DNA of 64,000 nt from JAUYQR01 sp963822435 (GTDB lineage: Bacteria > Pseudomonadota > Alphaproteobacteria > Rhodobacterales > Rhodobacteraceae). Shown one piece after another: positions 7,641-16,476 of this stretch (the first letter of the stretch is position 1; each line of letters begins with the position of its first letter). Location of the stretch: the NCBI GenBank assembly GCA_963822435.1, contig CAWGHN010000003.1, positions 682,001 to 746,000 on the forward strand, read 5' to 3'. Below the pieces are notes generated by a model. It was not told the DNA's origin and ran no database searches. It worked only from the letters and a program-made list of their open reading frames with translations. A program made the position numbers and the translations under genes.

Positions 7641-8650
7641 GCGACGGCTGTTGGTTGGCGGCGGCGTCCGTCAGCGGCGAAATGGAACAACCGATCTGTG
7701 GGCAGCGTCAGGAAAACCGTCTCTGACACGGCGTAATCGTGTTCTCCGAACAGCCGCACGGTCATGAGGCCATGCACGTCGCTGCGCACATAGACCAGCG
7801 TTTCGCCGCCAAGTTTCTCGACGTGGCTGACGTGGCCCGAAATGTCGCCGGTCTGGCGTGACAAGCCGATGTGTTCAGGCCGCGCGCCGATCTTGCCGGG
7901 TGGGTGGCCAAGCGCTGCGGCGTCAAGGAAGTTCATCTGCGGGCTGCCGATGAAGCCTGCGACGAAGGTGTTGGCGGGGTTGTTGTAAAGCTCCATCGGG
8001 GTGCCGACCTGTTCAACCTTGCCCGCGCGCAACACAACGATGCGGTCGGCAAGGGTCATCGCCTCGACCTGATCGTGGGTGACGTAGATCATCGTGGCCT
8101 TGAGGTCGCGGTGCAGGCGGGCGATCTCGATCCGGGTGGCCACGCGCAAGGCGGCGTCGAGGTTGGAGAGCGGTTCGTCGAAGAGGAAAAGCTTCGGCGT
8201 GCGCACGATGGCGCGTCCGATGGCGACACGCTGACGCTGGCCGCCACTGAGTTCGGCAGGGCGGCGATCCAGAAGCGCGTCAAGCGACAGCATCTTGGCC
8301 GCGTGGTCGGTCATCGCGGTGATCTCGGCGCGTGGTTTGCCCGCCTGTTTCAGCGCGAGGCCCATGTTGTCGCGGACCGAAAGGTGCGGGTAAAGCGCGT
8401 AGGATTGGAACACCATCGCCAGTTCGCGCTTGGCCGGGGCCACGTCGTTGACCCGCTTGCCATCCAGCAGGATGTCGCCCGAGGTCGCATCCTCCAGCCC
8501 CGCGATGATTCGCAGGAGGGTGGATTTGCCGCAGCCCGAGGGGCCGACGAAGACGCAGAACTCGCCCTCTTCCACCGTCAGGTCGATGCCCTTGATGACC
8601 TCGGTGGCGCCGAAGCTTTTGGTGACAGCTTTCAGGTCAAGCGCGCCCAT
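7637..8650 (-). CDS. ugpC: Sugar ABC transporter ATP-binding protein (UgpC/MalK type)
   Basis: The ATPase of a carbohydrate importer, 337 aa, the usual size for MalK/UgpC. Walker A GPSGCGKST begins near residue 36, the signature LSGGQ is at 134-138, Walker B LFLFDEP near 154-160, and the switch His lies in the VTHDQVEA motif. The C-terminal 100 residues form the OB-like regulatory domain of this subfamily. It is the last gene of the minus-strand operon murQ, binding protein, two permeases, oxidoreductase, ATPase. The substrate is inferred from that operon to be a cell-wall amino sugar (MurNAc, GlcNAc or a muropeptide-derived disaccharide). The symbol names the family, not a proven glycerol-phosphate role. 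Confidence 0.92.
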   Translation of the reverse strand: MGALDLKAVTKSFGATEVIKGIDLTVEEGEFCVFVGPSGCGKSTLLRIIAGLEDATSGDILLDGKRVNDVAPAKRELAMVFQSYALYPHLSVRDNMGLALKQAGKPRAEITAMTDHAAKMLSLDALLDRRPAELSGGQRQRVAIGRAIVRTPKLFLFDEPLSNLDAALRVATRIEIARLHRDLKATMIYVTHDQVEAMTLADRIVVLRAGKVEQVGTPMELYNNPANTFVAGFIGSPQMNFLDAAALGHPPGKIGARPEHIGLSRQTGDISGHVSHVEKLGGETLVYVRSDVHGLMTVRLFGEHDYAVSETVFLTLPTDRLFHFAADGRRRQPTAVA

Positions 8651-8656
8651 GCACCC

Positions 8657-9679
8657 TCACACTTTCACTGGTTGGCCGGACCGGACGCTTTCGTCGGCGG
8701 CGAGGCAGATGGCAAGCGACTGCACCGCATCTTGCAGGTGGCGGGTGAGGTCGAGGTTTTCGGTGATGGCGCGGGCCATGAAAGCCTGCTCGCGTTCGCA
8801 CAACTCCTGATGGCCGGGTTCATCGGCCATGTTCAGGTCGTGGTCGGGCTGGCCAACGCGGTGGATGCGCAGCATCGAGGTTTTGGTGTGGGTATCAACA
8901 TCGTCGGAGCGCACACTTTCCGGCATCTTGATCGACACGGCACCATTCGGGCTGACCACGTCTTTCACGAAAAACGCGGTGTCCGACATCATCGGCCCCC
9001 AGCCCGCCTCGTACCAGCCAAGCGAGCCGTCATCGAACAGCACCTGGAAATGGCCGTAGTTGTACATGTCGGGCGCGATTTCGTTGGAGAGACGCAGACC
9101 CATGCCACGCACCTCCACCGGCTTGGCGTCGGTGATCTGGCACATCACGTCGACGTAATGCACGCCGCAATCGACGATGGGAGAGGTGGTTTGCATCAGC
9201 GCCTTGTGCACCTCCCACGTCGCCCCGGTGGACTGCTGGTTGAGGTTCAGGCGGAACACATAGGGCCCGCCCAGCGCGCGCGCCTCCTCGATCAGCCTGA
9301 TCCAGCTTGGGTGATGCCGCAGGATATACCCGACCACGACCTTCCGCCCGAGCCGCGCCGCCGCGTCTGCCACCCGGCGCGCATCGGCAACGGTGGTGGC
9401 GAGGGGTTTTTCCACGAACACATCCGCCCCCGCCTCCATCGCCGCAATGGCGTAATCGGCGTGGCTGTCGGAGTAGGTGGAGACGCAGACAAGGTCGGGT
9501 TTCAGGCGTGTCAGAGCCTCATGGAAATCGGGCGTGATGGTGTAACCGGCCAGCGCGGGGTCAAGCGTCGGGGTCGAACGGTTGACAAGGCCAACCAGGT
9601 CGAAGGCCGGATCGCGGTGATAGGCAAGCGCGTGGCTGCGGCCCATGTTGCCCAAACCTGCAACCATGACGCGGATCAT
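8657..9679 (-). CDS. Gfo/Idh/MocA family oxidoreductase
   Basis: A 340-aa NAD(P)-dependent dehydrogenase. The N-terminal Rossmann motif is GLGNMG, the cofactor and catalytic motif is EKPLATT, and a C-terminal alpha/beta substrate domain follows. ATG at 9679 (MIRVMVAG) directly precedes the Rossmann strand; longer frames upstream are unlikely. It overlaps the preceding permease gene by 4 bases and lies 6 bases before the ATPase gene. Oxidoreductases of this family act on sugars, cyclitols or their derivatives. Its place in a MurNAc/GlcNAc operon suggests that a modified amino sugar or oxidised sugar also enters the route, but the substrate cannot be read from the sequence. Confidence 0.88.
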   Translation of the reverse strand: MIRVMVAGLGNMGRSHALAYHRDPAFDLVGLVNRSTPTLDPALAGYTITPDFHEALTRLKPDLVCVSTYSDSHADYAIAAMEAGADVFVEKPLATTVADARRVADAAARLGRKVVVGYILRHHPSWIRLIEEARALGGPYVFRLNLNQQSTGATWEVHKALMQTTSPIVDCGVHYVDVMCQITDAKPVEVRGMGLRLSNEIAPDMYNYGHFQVLFDDGSLGWYEAGWGPMMSDTAFFVKDVVSPNGAVSIKMPESVRSDDVDTHTKTSMLRIHRVGQPDHDLNMADEPGHQELCEREQAFMARAITENLDLTRHLQDAVQSLAICLAADESVRSGQPVKV

Positions 9680-10512
9680 TTGACGGCTCCTGCAGTGATC
9701 CCGCGGATAAGCTGGCGGGAGAAGATAAGATACATGACCAGAACCGGCACGATGGCGAGGCTGAGGGCGGCCAGCACCGCGTTCCAGTTGGTGACGAACT
9801 GGCCGATGAAGACCTGCGAGCCAAGGGTGATGGTCTTCACCTCCTCTGCGGGCGCAAGGATCAGGGGGAACCACAGGTCATTCCAGATCGGGATCATGGT
9901 GAACACCGCGACCGTGGCCATTGCCGGGCGCACCAGCGGCAGGACGAGCGTGAAGAAGATCGCGTATTCCGAAAGCCCGTCGATGCGGCCCGCGTTCTTC
10001 AGATCGTCCGACACGTTGCGCATGAACTCCGACAGGATGAACACCGCCAGCGGCAGGCCCTGCGCGGTGTAGACAAGGATCAGCGCGGTCAGGGTGTTCA
10101 CAAGGCCCGATGCGACCATCATCTGCAGGATCGCCACGGTGCCAAGCCGGATCGGGATCATGATGCCAAGCGCAAGGTAAAGGCCCATCAGGGTGTTGCC
10201 CCTGAACCGGTACTCGCTGAGCGCAAAGGCCGCCATCGCGCCGAAGAGGAGCACGAAGAACAGCGACGCGACCGTGACGATCATCGAGTTCTGGAAGTAG
10301 GCGAAGAAATCACCCTGTTTCATCACCGTCTGATAGCCGATCAGGTCGAAATTGCCGGGAACGGGCAGCGCCAGCGGGTCGGCGAAGATCGCCTTGCGCG
10401 ACTTGAAGCTGTTGATGACGATCACGAACACCGGAAAGAGGGCAATCAGCGTGTAGGTGATCAGTGCGGCGTGGGCCGCGATGGTGCGGGCGGGGGACAT
10501 GCGGGCGGACAT
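9676..10512 (-). CDS. Carbohydrate ABC transporter permease (MalG type)
   Basis: An inner-membrane permease of 278 aa with six predicted membrane segments. The first (about 12-34) is followed by the NSFKSRKAIFADP segment typical of MalG-family proteins. The cytoplasmic coupling loop (EAA motif) reads EYAIFFTLVLPLVRPAMATV preceded by NAGRIDGLS. Its start touches the stop of the other permease gene, as expected for a heterodimer translated together. It forms the translocation pore with the MalF-type partner at 10512-11429 and is powered by the ATPase at 7637-8650. Confidence 0.92.
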   Translation of the reverse strand: MSARMSPARTIAAHAALITYTLIALFPVFVIVINSFKSRKAIFADPLALPVPGNFDLIGYQTVMKQGDFFAYFQNSMIVTVASLFFVLLFGAMAAFALSEYRFRGNTLMGLYLALGIMIPIRLGTVAILQMMVASGLVNTLTALILVYTAQGLPLAVFILSEFMRNVSDDLKNAGRIDGLSEYAIFFTLVLPLVRPAMATVAVFTMIPIWNDLWFPLILAPAEEVKTITLGSQVFIGQFVTNWNAVLAALSLAIVPVLVMYLIFSRQLIRGITAGAVK

Positions 10513-11429
10513 CAGAACTGATACCTTCTGAGCCGGGTCTGGATGCCGAAAAGATAGACGCAGACGCCCAGCAGGATGATCGCGAACATCGCCCCGGCGA
10601 TGGCCGATCCCATGTAGGGGTCGCCAAGTTGCAACTGGAAGCCAAAGAAGGTGCGATACAGGAACGTGCCAAGGATATCGGTCGAAAAATCCGGCCCGGC
10701 CAGCGCGCCTTGGGCGACATAGATCAGGTCGAAGGCGTTGAAGTTGCCCACGAAGGTCAGGATCGAGATGATGCCGATGGCGGGCAGGATCAAGGGCAGC
10801 TTGATCTTCCAGAACTGCGACCAGCCGGTGATGCCATCCATCTCGGCCGCCTCAAGCACCTCGTCGGGGATGCTCAGAAGGGCGGCGTAGATCAGCATCA
10901 TCGGGATGCCGATGAACTGCCAGACCGAGATCAACGCAAGGGTGGTCAGCGCATACTCCTCGCGGCCAAGCCACGGCGCGAACAGGCTTTTGAGCCCGAT
11001 GAAATCCAGCATCCCGGGCGCGATGCCCCAGATCGGGCTCAGGATCAGCTTCCACACGAAGCCCACGATCACGAAGCTCAGGATCGTCGGGATGAAGATC
11101 GCGGTGCGGTAGAAGGCGGCCATGCGCAGGCGCGGCGTCGACAGGATCGCCGCCAGCGCGATGCCGACCGGGTTCTGCACCAGCATGTGGATCAGAAAGA
11201 ACCAGGCGTTGTTGCCCAGCGCATTCCAGAACTGGTCAGACCAGCGCGGATCACCAAACAGCGTGGCAAAGTTCTGCAGGCCCACGAACACCCGCACATC
11301 GCCCGCCTCGTTGAACAGCGACAGGTTGAGCGTACCGAACAGCGGCACGATCATCAGCGCGGTATAGACCAGCACTGCCGGGGCCAGAAACACGGCGATG
11401 TGCCAGCGCACGGGCTTTCCAGAAGCCAT
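10512..11429 (-). CDS. Carbohydrate ABC transporter permease (MalF/UgpA type)
   Basis: An inner-membrane permease of 305 aa with six predicted membrane segments (first at about 10-32). The EAA coupling loop is EAAEMDGITGWSQFWKIKLPLILPA. A purine-rich ribosome site (GGGGAGGGAC) precedes the ATG. It is separated from the binding-protein gene upstream by 80 bases that hold a strong stem-loop, so less permease than binding protein is likely made. It pairs with the MalG-type permease. Confidence 0.92.
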   Translation of the reverse strand: MASGKPVRWHIAVFLAPAVLVYTALMIVPLFGTLNLSLFNEAGDVRVFVGLQNFATLFGDPRWSDQFWNALGNNAWFFLIHMLVQNPVGIALAAILSTPRLRMAAFYRTAIFIPTILSFVIVGFVWKLILSPIWGIAPGMLDFIGLKSLFAPWLGREEYALTTLALISVWQFIGIPMMLIYAALLSIPDEVLEAAEMDGITGWSQFWKIKLPLILPAIGIISILTFVGNFNAFDLIYVAQGALAGPDFSTDILGTFLYRTFFGFQLQLGDPYMGSAIAGAMFAIILLGVCVYLFGIQTRLRRYQF

Positions 11430-11470
11430 GTCCCTCCCCTTTCATCTGTCGAAAAATATCCCGCAGGGGT

Positions 11471-11494
11471 CCGGGGGGCGCGCAAGCCCCCCGG
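11471..11494 (-). terminator. Intercistronic stem-loop after binding-protein gene
   Basis: CCGGGGGG and CCCCCCGG form an 8-bp GC stem around an 8-base loop between the binding-protein gene and the permease gene. There is no T-run. Such hairpins commonly protect the binding-protein mRNA from 3' decay or cause partial termination, giving more binding protein than permease. Confidence 0.6.
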
Positions 11495-11509
11495 TTCCGA
11501 CGGGTCAGG

Positions 11510-12760
11510 TCACTTCTGCGGGTCGTACCAGGACGCGAGGCCTTCCTGCAGGCGCTTGGCCGCAGCCTCTGGCGTCTCGGTCCCCTTGATCACGTTGGCC
11601 GACGCGTTCCACGTCTCGTTTTCAAGGTTTGGCGTGCCGCGCGACAGGATCTGGTAGGTGGACCGGATCGTCGACTGGCACTTGCCGCGCCACGACACGA
11701 ATTCCTGCGCCAGCGGATCGGCCATTTCGACCGGAGTCGAGTTCAGGCTGAAAAACCCCGGCAGGGCATTGGCGTAAAGCGATGCAAATTCGGGCGAGCC
11801 GACCCATTCCAGAAACACCTTTGCCTGCTCGGCGTTCGGCGATTTCGCGTTCATGCCGAGGCCGATGTCGGTGTGGTCCGAGATGTAGCAGGTGTCGCCC
11901 GCAGCGGCGACCGGCGGCGGGAAGGCACCCATCTTGAAGGTGGCCTGCGTGTTGAAGCCCGAGATTTCCCACGATCCGGCCGGATAGATCGCGGCGCGGC
12001 CAAGCGTGAACAGGTTCTGACTGTCCGGGTAGGTCTGCGCCTCGAACCCGTCGCCGAGGTAGTCCTTCCATTTCGCCAGTTCGGTGAACGGGGCCACCCA
12101 CTGCGGATCGGTCAGCTTCTGTTCGCCCTTGATCAGCGCCAGACGGCCTTCCTCGCCCTTCCAGTAGGTCGGGCCGATGTTGTTGTAGCCCATTGTCGCG
12201 GCTTCCCACTGGTCGTTGGTGCCCATCGCCATCGGGATGTAGGTGCCATCGGCCTTGATCTTGTCGAGGGCCGCGTAGAACTCCTCATTCGTCGTCGGCA
12301 CGGCAATGCCGAGGGCGTCGAAGGCGTCCTTGTTGTAGATGAAGCCGTGGATCACCGATGCCATCGGCACGCAGAAGGTGGCCGCGCCGTCATCGGTCTG
12401 CCAGGCTGATTTCGCCACGGGCGAGAAGTTCGCCATCGCGGCAAGTCCCGACAGGTCGGCCAGTTGGCCTGCTTCGTAAAGCGCCAGCGAGGCGTCGAAC
12501 GGGCGGCAGGTGATCAGATCGCCGGCGCTGCCTGCATCGAGCTTGGAGTTCAGCGCGGCGTTGTATTCGGCCGGCGCGGTTGGCGCGAACACCACCTTGA
12601 TGCCGGGATTTTGCGCTTCGAACGCCGGGATGATGGTGTCCTGCCAGATGGTCAGGTCATCGTTGCGCCAGCTTTCGATCGTCAGCGTGACGTCCTGGGC
12701 CGAGGCCACCCCGCCCAGCAGCGTGCTGGCCAGAAGGGCGAAACGAAAGGTCTTGGTCAT
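11510..12760 (-). CDS. Sugar ABC transporter substrate-binding protein
   Basis: A periplasmic solute-binding protein (family 1, MalE/UgpB-like) of 416 aa. The signal peptide MTKTFRFALLASTLLGGVASA is cleaved before QDVTLTIESW. The body has the expected pattern of this class: an N-terminal lobe with the IPAFEAQNPGIKV segment and a central AIYPAGSWEISGF sugar-contact segment. ATG 12760 is supported by GGGAGA seven bases upstream. murQ ends 41 bases earlier on the same strand, so both are probably on one transcript. The ligand is inferred from context to be MurNAc, GlcNAc or a related amino sugar. Confidence 0.92.
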   Translation of the reverse strand: MTKTFRFALLASTLLGGVASAQDVTLTIESWRNDDLTIWQDTIIPAFEAQNPGIKVVFAPTAPAEYNAALNSKLDAGSAGDLITCRPFDASLALYEAGQLADLSGLAAMANFSPVAKSAWQTDDGAATFCVPMASVIHGFIYNKDAFDALGIAVPTTNEEFYAALDKIKADGTYIPMAMGTNDQWEAATMGYNNIGPTYWKGEEGRLALIKGEQKLTDPQWVAPFTELAKWKDYLGDGFEAQTYPDSQNLFTLGRAAIYPAGSWEISGFNTQATFKMGAFPPPVAAAGDTCYISDHTDIGLGMNAKSPNAEQAKVFLEWVGSPEFASLYANALPGFFSLNSTPVEMADPLAQEFVSWRGKCQSTIRSTYQILSRGTPNLENETWNASANVIKGTETPEAAAKRLQEGLASWYDPQK

Positions 12761-12801
12761 TGCAGTCTCCCTGTTATGCGGGCTGTGCCCGATTTCTTTG
12801 G

Positions 12802-13689
12802 TCAAAATGTCAGCAGCGCCGGGCCAAGATGCCCGCCCGATGCGGCAAGCGCCGCGCGGGCGGCTTCGGGGTCGGCGCCCTTGGCGACAAGGATGGCAGG
12901 CTTGACGCCACCACCAGCGCGGGCCAGCGCCGCCACCGCCGCGTCACGGTCGACGCCCGCAATGGTGCCGACAATCCGGGCGGCACGGTCGGCAAGTTTG
13001 GCGTTGTCGGCGATCACGTTGACCATGTAGCCATCATGCACATGTCCAAGCCGGATGCCTACCAGCACCGACAGCATGTTGAGCGCGACTTTCTGTGCGG
13101 TGCCCGCGCCCATCCGGGTGGAACCGGCCACCACCTCTGGCCCGGTGTCCAGAAGCACCGCGATGTCGGCGGCCTTCAGCAGGGGCGAGCCGGGCACATT
13201 GGCGATGCCCACGACGCGTGCCCCGACGGCCTGCGCGGCGCGGGTGATTTCCATCGTGTAAGGGGTTGTGCCAGAGGCGGACACGCAGATCACCACATCC
13301 CCCGCGCCGATGCGGGCGGCAGCGAAGTCGGCTTGCGCAAGGGCGGGGTCATCCTCGACCGCGCCGGTCATGTGCAACAGCGCCTGCGCGCCGCCGGCGA
13401 ACATCATCGGGGTCTGCGGCGGCATGATGCCAAAGGTGCCGGCCAGTTCCAGACAATCGGCCAGCGCCATCAACCCCGACGACCCGGCCCCGGCATAGCC
13501 CATGCGACCACCCTTGCGCAGCGTGGTGGCAGCAGCCTCGGCCGCCGCCTCGATCGCGCCGAGGGCGGGGCGGACGGCCTGCAACGCGGCCTCTTGCGCC
13601 GCCAGAAGCCGCGACAGGGCCACCTCTGCCGCGACCGCGTGCAACCCGTGCGACGATGGATGCTGCGCCTCGGTCGGGCGGTCGAGCAT
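12802..13689 (-). CDS. murQ: N-acetylmuramic acid 6-phosphate etherase
   Basis: Cleaves the lactyl ether of MurNAc-6-phosphate to GlcNAc-6-phosphate and D-lactate in the cytosol. The protein is 295 aa, the usual MurQ length. A SIS fold is evident with the phosphosugar loop GAGSSGLMALAD, the catalytic-Glu region LELAGTFG, and the conserved VSASGTTPYT and GAGTAQKVALNMLS segments. ATG 13689 sits behind AGGAGG. It is the first gene of the minus-strand import operon and diverges from the kinase gene; this links imported MurNAc to the GlcNAc-6-P route (nagA, SIS deaminase) encoded on the other strand. Confidence 0.95.
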   Translation of the reverse strand: MLDRPTEAQHPSSHGLHAVAAEVALSRLLAAQEAALQAVRPALGAIEAAAEAAATTLRKGGRMGYAGAGSSGLMALADCLELAGTFGIMPPQTPMMFAGGAQALLHMTGAVEDDPALAQADFAAARIGAGDVVICVSASGTTPYTMEITRAAQAVGARVVGIANVPGSPLLKAADIAVLLDTGPEVVAGSTRMGAGTAQKVALNMLSVLVGIRLGHVHDGYMVNVIADNAKLADRAARIVGTIAGVDRDAAVAALARAGGGVKPAILVAKGADPEAARAALAASGGHLGPALLTF

Positions 13690-13841
13690 GTGATTCCTCC
13701 TGTTGCCATTGACAATGCCAAAATAATACCACTTGTAAAGCATCTTCTTCCAAACAGCATTTATCGGCGGAAATGTTCGCCTCGCAACATACCACTTTCC
13801 AAATGGTCTTATTTTGGTATTGTTGTGGTGGAGGATTCGTC
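13690..13841. promoter_or_regulatory. Divergent control region with GntR-like operators
   Basis: An AT-rich 152-base region between murQ and the kinase gene. It holds an imperfect palindrome ACCACTTTCCAAATGGT (13791-13807), a half-site TTGGTAT at 13814-13820, and a second copy of ATACCACTT at 13726-13734. The two ATACCACTT copies (13726 and 13789) lie 63 bases apart, six helical turns, a spacing that would suit looping by one repressor. TGGTAT/ATACCA half-sites are typical of GntR/HutC-type repressors such as NagR. The GntR gene at 14690 is the obvious candidate regulator of both operons. Confidence 0.6.
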
Positions 13842-14690
13842 ATGACCTTGTTCCTGGGCATAGACGGCGGCGGCACAGGCTGCCGCGCTGCGGTCGCGGA
13901 TGCGGCGGGCCGGGTATTGGGCGAAGGACGTGCGGGGCCGGCCAACATTGCCAGTGACCCCGAGGGCGCGAGGCTGAACATCCTTGCCGCCACGCGTGAG
14001 GCGCTTGCGGCAGCGGTGGGCACCGCTTCGGCCGCGACCGAGGAGCCGCGGCTGGCGGCGGGACTGGGGCTTGCCGGTGCAAATGCGGCGGGGGCTGCGG
14101 GGCGGTTGAAGCTGGCCCTGCCCTTTGCGCGGACGCGGGTCGAAACCGATGCCATCGCGGCGGTGAAGGGCGCCTTGCGGCAGGGCGACGGGATCGTGGC
14201 GGCGCTGGGCACGGGATCGGTCTTTGCGCGCCAGCGGGCCGGGCAGATCCGGCAGATCGGCGGCTGGGGGCTGGCCCTGGGCGACGAGGGCAGCGGTGCG
14301 TGGCTGGGCCGGCGCGTGCTGGCGAGGGCGTTGCGGGCGGTTGACGGGTTCGAGCCGATGACGCCGTTCCTGCAGGCGCTGATCGACGAACGCGGAGGCC
14401 CCGAAGGCGTGGTCGGCTTTTCGCTGACGGCGCGACCGGCGGATTTCGCGGTGCTGGCGCCACGCATTCTTGCATCAACCGATCTTGCGGCAACGGGGGT
14501 CGTCAAGGCGGCCGTCGCCGACGTTGCGGCGGCGATCGACCTGTTGCAGACCGACGGCCCGGTGCCGGTGGTGTTCATCGGCGGGCTGGGTGCAAGTTAC
14601 GCCGCGCGCTTCGGCGGGCGGTGGCAGGTGATGCCGGCGCTGGGCAGCGCGCTGGACGGGGCGTTGATCCTGGCGCGGGAGGCGGCGTGA
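13842..14690 (+). CDS. BadF/BcrA-type amino sugar kinase (MurK/NagK-like)
   Basis: A 282-aa ASKHA-fold kinase. The N-terminal phosphate-1 loop is GIDGGGTGCRAA, phosphate-2 is AALGTGSV in GDGIVAALGTGSVFAR, and adenosine-loop glycines appear in VVFIGGLGASYA. The family includes GlcNAc kinases and clostridial MurK, which phosphorylates both MurNAc and GlcNAc. In this operon it would make MurNAc-6-P and GlcNAc-6-P after ABC import, the step a PTS performs in enterobacteria. ATG 13842 lies behind GGTGGAGG. It overlaps the GntR gene at TGATG. Confidence 0.9.
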   Translation: MTLFLGIDGGGTGCRAAVADAAGRVLGEGRAGPANIASDPEGARLNILAATREALAAAVGTASAATEEPRLAAGLGLAGANAAGAAGRLKLALPFARTRVETDAIAAVKGALRQGDGIVAALGTGSVFARQRAGQIRQIGGWGLALGDEGSGAWLGRRVLARALRAVDGFEPMTPFLQALIDERGGPEGVVGFSLTARPADFAVLAPRILASTDLAATGVVKAAVADVAAAIDLLQTDGPVPVVFIGGLGASYAARFGGRWQVMPALGSALDGALILAREAA

Positions 14691-15454
14691 TGGAGGGGGT
14701 GTTTTCGGCGGATGCGCTGACGGGAAGCGGCCCGCTTTACCTGCAACTGCAACGCCGGATCGTCGAGGCGATGAAGGATGGCCGACTGGCCCCCGGCAAC
14801 AGCCTGCCCGCCGAGCGCGACATCGCCGTGATGACGGGCTTGAGCCGGGTAACGGTCAGGAAGGCGGTCGAGGGGCTGGTGGCCTCGGGGCAACTGGTGC
14901 AGCGACGCGGATCGGGCACCTTTGTCGCGGCCAAGGTGGAGCGGCTGGAACAGGCGCTGTCGCTGCTGACCTCGTTCACCGAAGACATGGCGCGGCGTGG
15001 CAAATCGGTGGAATCGGTCTGGCTGAGCCGCGCGCTGCATTCCCCCTCGCCCGAGGAAGTGATGGCACTGGGCCTTGGTGCAGGTGACCGGGTGGCGCGG
15101 CTGGAGCGGGTGCGGCGGTCTGACGGGGTGCCGCTGGCAATCGAGCGGGCCTCGCTTTCGGCCGAGGTGGTGCCACGGCCAGACCTGGTCGATGCGTCCC
15201 TTTATGCCTTGTTAGAGACGTCTGGCAACCGCCCGGTCCGCGCAGTGCAGCGGATTTCGGCGGCCAATCTTGGCGCGCGGGATGCCGAATTGCTGGGTGT
15301 GGCGCCGGGGGCCGCGGGCCTGAAGATCGAGCGGATCGGCTATCTGCCCTCGGGCCGGGTGGTGGAATTCACGCGGTCGCTTTACCGCGGCGACGCCTAT
15401 GATTTTGCGGTGGAGCTGAAGCTTTCGCCCGACAGTGAAAGGAATGACGGATGA
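14690..15454 (+). CDS. GntR-family regulator with UTRA ligand domain
   Basis: A 254-aa transcription factor of the HutC/NagR subfamily. The winged helix spans about residues 14-78 (PLYLQLQRRIVEAMKDGRL, then LPAERDIAVMTGLSRVTVRKAVEGL and RRGSGTFV). The UTRA effector domain fills residues 95-250. Members bind GlcNAc-6-P or GlcN-6-P and release TGGTAT-type operators. The gene is translationally coupled to the kinase before it and to the SIS gene after it. It probably represses both divergent operons through the sites at 13690-13841. Confidence 0.92.
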   Translation: MEGVFSADALTGSGPLYLQLQRRIVEAMKDGRLAPGNSLPAERDIAVMTGLSRVTVRKAVEGLVASGQLVQRRGSGTFVAAKVERLEQALSLLTSFTEDMARRGKSVESVWLSRALHSPSPEEVMALGLGAGDRVARLERVRRSDGVPLAIERASLSAEVVPRPDLVDASLYALLETSGNRPVRAVQRISAANLGARDAELLGVAPGAAGLKIERIGYLPSGRVVEFTRSLYRGDAYDFAVELKLSPDSERNDG

Positions 15455-16476
15455 CCCAATCGCACATGGCACGCGAGGTGGCCGAGATCCCGCAAGCCGC
15501 TGCTCGGTTCCTGTCGCAGTCGGCGGATGCTGTGGCCAACGCTGCCGCCGCGATGCGGGCTGCCGATCCGGCATTGTTGGTGACAGTGGCGCGCGGGTCT
15601 TCGGATCATGCGGCGACGTATCTGAAATATGCGGTGGAGCTTTTGGCCGGGGTGCCGGTAGCATCGGTCGGGCCGTCGATCGCGTCGATCTACCACCGAC
15701 CTTTGAAGCTGGGCAAAGCGGCGTGCATCGGTATTTCGCAGTCAGGCCAAAGCCCCGACATCGTGGAGATGATCCGGGCGGCGCGGGCGGGCGGGGCGTT
15801 CACCATCGCAATCACCAACCATGCCGACAGCCCGATGGCGCAGGCCTCGGCCGCGTGCCTGCCGTTGCAGGCGGGAGCCGAGCAGAGCGTGGCGGCGACC
15901 AAGACCTTCGTGACCTCGGTTCTGGCCGGGCTGGCCCTTTTGGCCGAATGGCAAGAGGATGCGGGCTTGCGGGCTGCGGTGGCCGGGGCGCCGGAGGCTT
16001 TTGCGCAGGCGCTGGCGCTGGATTGGAGCGCGCTGGCGGCGCGGCTGGCGCGGGCGCAGTCGCTTTATGTGCTGGGGCGCGGTCCGGCCTTTGCCATCGC
16101 CAGCGAAGCGGCGCTGAAGTTCAAGGAAACCTGCGGCCTGCATGCCGAGAGTTTTTCGGCGGCGGAGGTGCTGCATGGCCCGTCGGCCATCGTGCAGGCG
16201 CAGTTTCCGGTGCTGGCGCTGGGGGTTGCCGACGCGGCCCTGCCGCAGGTAGAGGCGACGGCGGCGCGGCTGGCAGAGCAAGGGGCCGATGTGTTCCTGA
16301 CCGGGGGCGAGGCGGCGGGGGCCGTGACGCTGCCCTCGGTCGCGGGGTTGCACCCGTTGCTGGCGCCCCTGGCGCTGAGCGTGGGGTTTTATGCCTTCAT
16401 CGAGGCTTTGGCGCGGCGGCGTGGCTATGACCCGGACGTGCCGCCACATCTTCGCAAGGTGACGGAGACGGTATGA
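15451..16476 (+). CDS. Double-SIS protein, probable glucosamine-6-P deaminase (NagB-II)
   Basis: A 341-aa cytosolic protein made of two SIS domains, like the isomerase half of GlmS but without the glutaminase domain. Seen motifs are ARGSSDHAATYLKYA, ISQSGQSPDIVEM, ETCGLHAESFSAAEVLHGP and the C-terminal DVPPHLRKVTETV, which matches the DxPxxLxKVTxTV tail of GlmS-like enzymes. Without an amidotransferase domain the likely reaction is GlcN-6-P to fructose-6-P plus ammonia (NagB-II), finishing the route begun by NagA, whose gene overlaps the 3' end by 4 bases. An AgaS-like role is the alternative. Confidence 0.87.
   Translation: MTQSHMAREVAEIPQAAARFLSQSADAVANAAAAMRAADPALLVTVARGSSDHAATYLKYAVELLAGVPVASVGPSIASIYHRPLKLGKAACIGISQSGQSPDIVEMIRAARAGGAFTIAITNHADSPMAQASAACLPLQAGAEQSVAATKTFVTSVLAGLALLAEWQEDAGLRAAVAGAPEAFAQALALDWSALAARLARAQSLYVLGRGPAFAIASEAALKFKETCGLHAESFSAAEVLHGPSAIVQAQFPVLALGVADAALPQVEATAARLAEQGADVFLTGGEAAGAVTLPSVAGLHPLLAPLALSVGFYAFIEALARRRGYDPDVPPHLRKVTETV

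Noticed and set aside
7871..10072. 733-codon plus-strand open frame
   Set aside because: Antisense to the ABC ATPase, oxidoreductase and permease genes; no recognisable motif.
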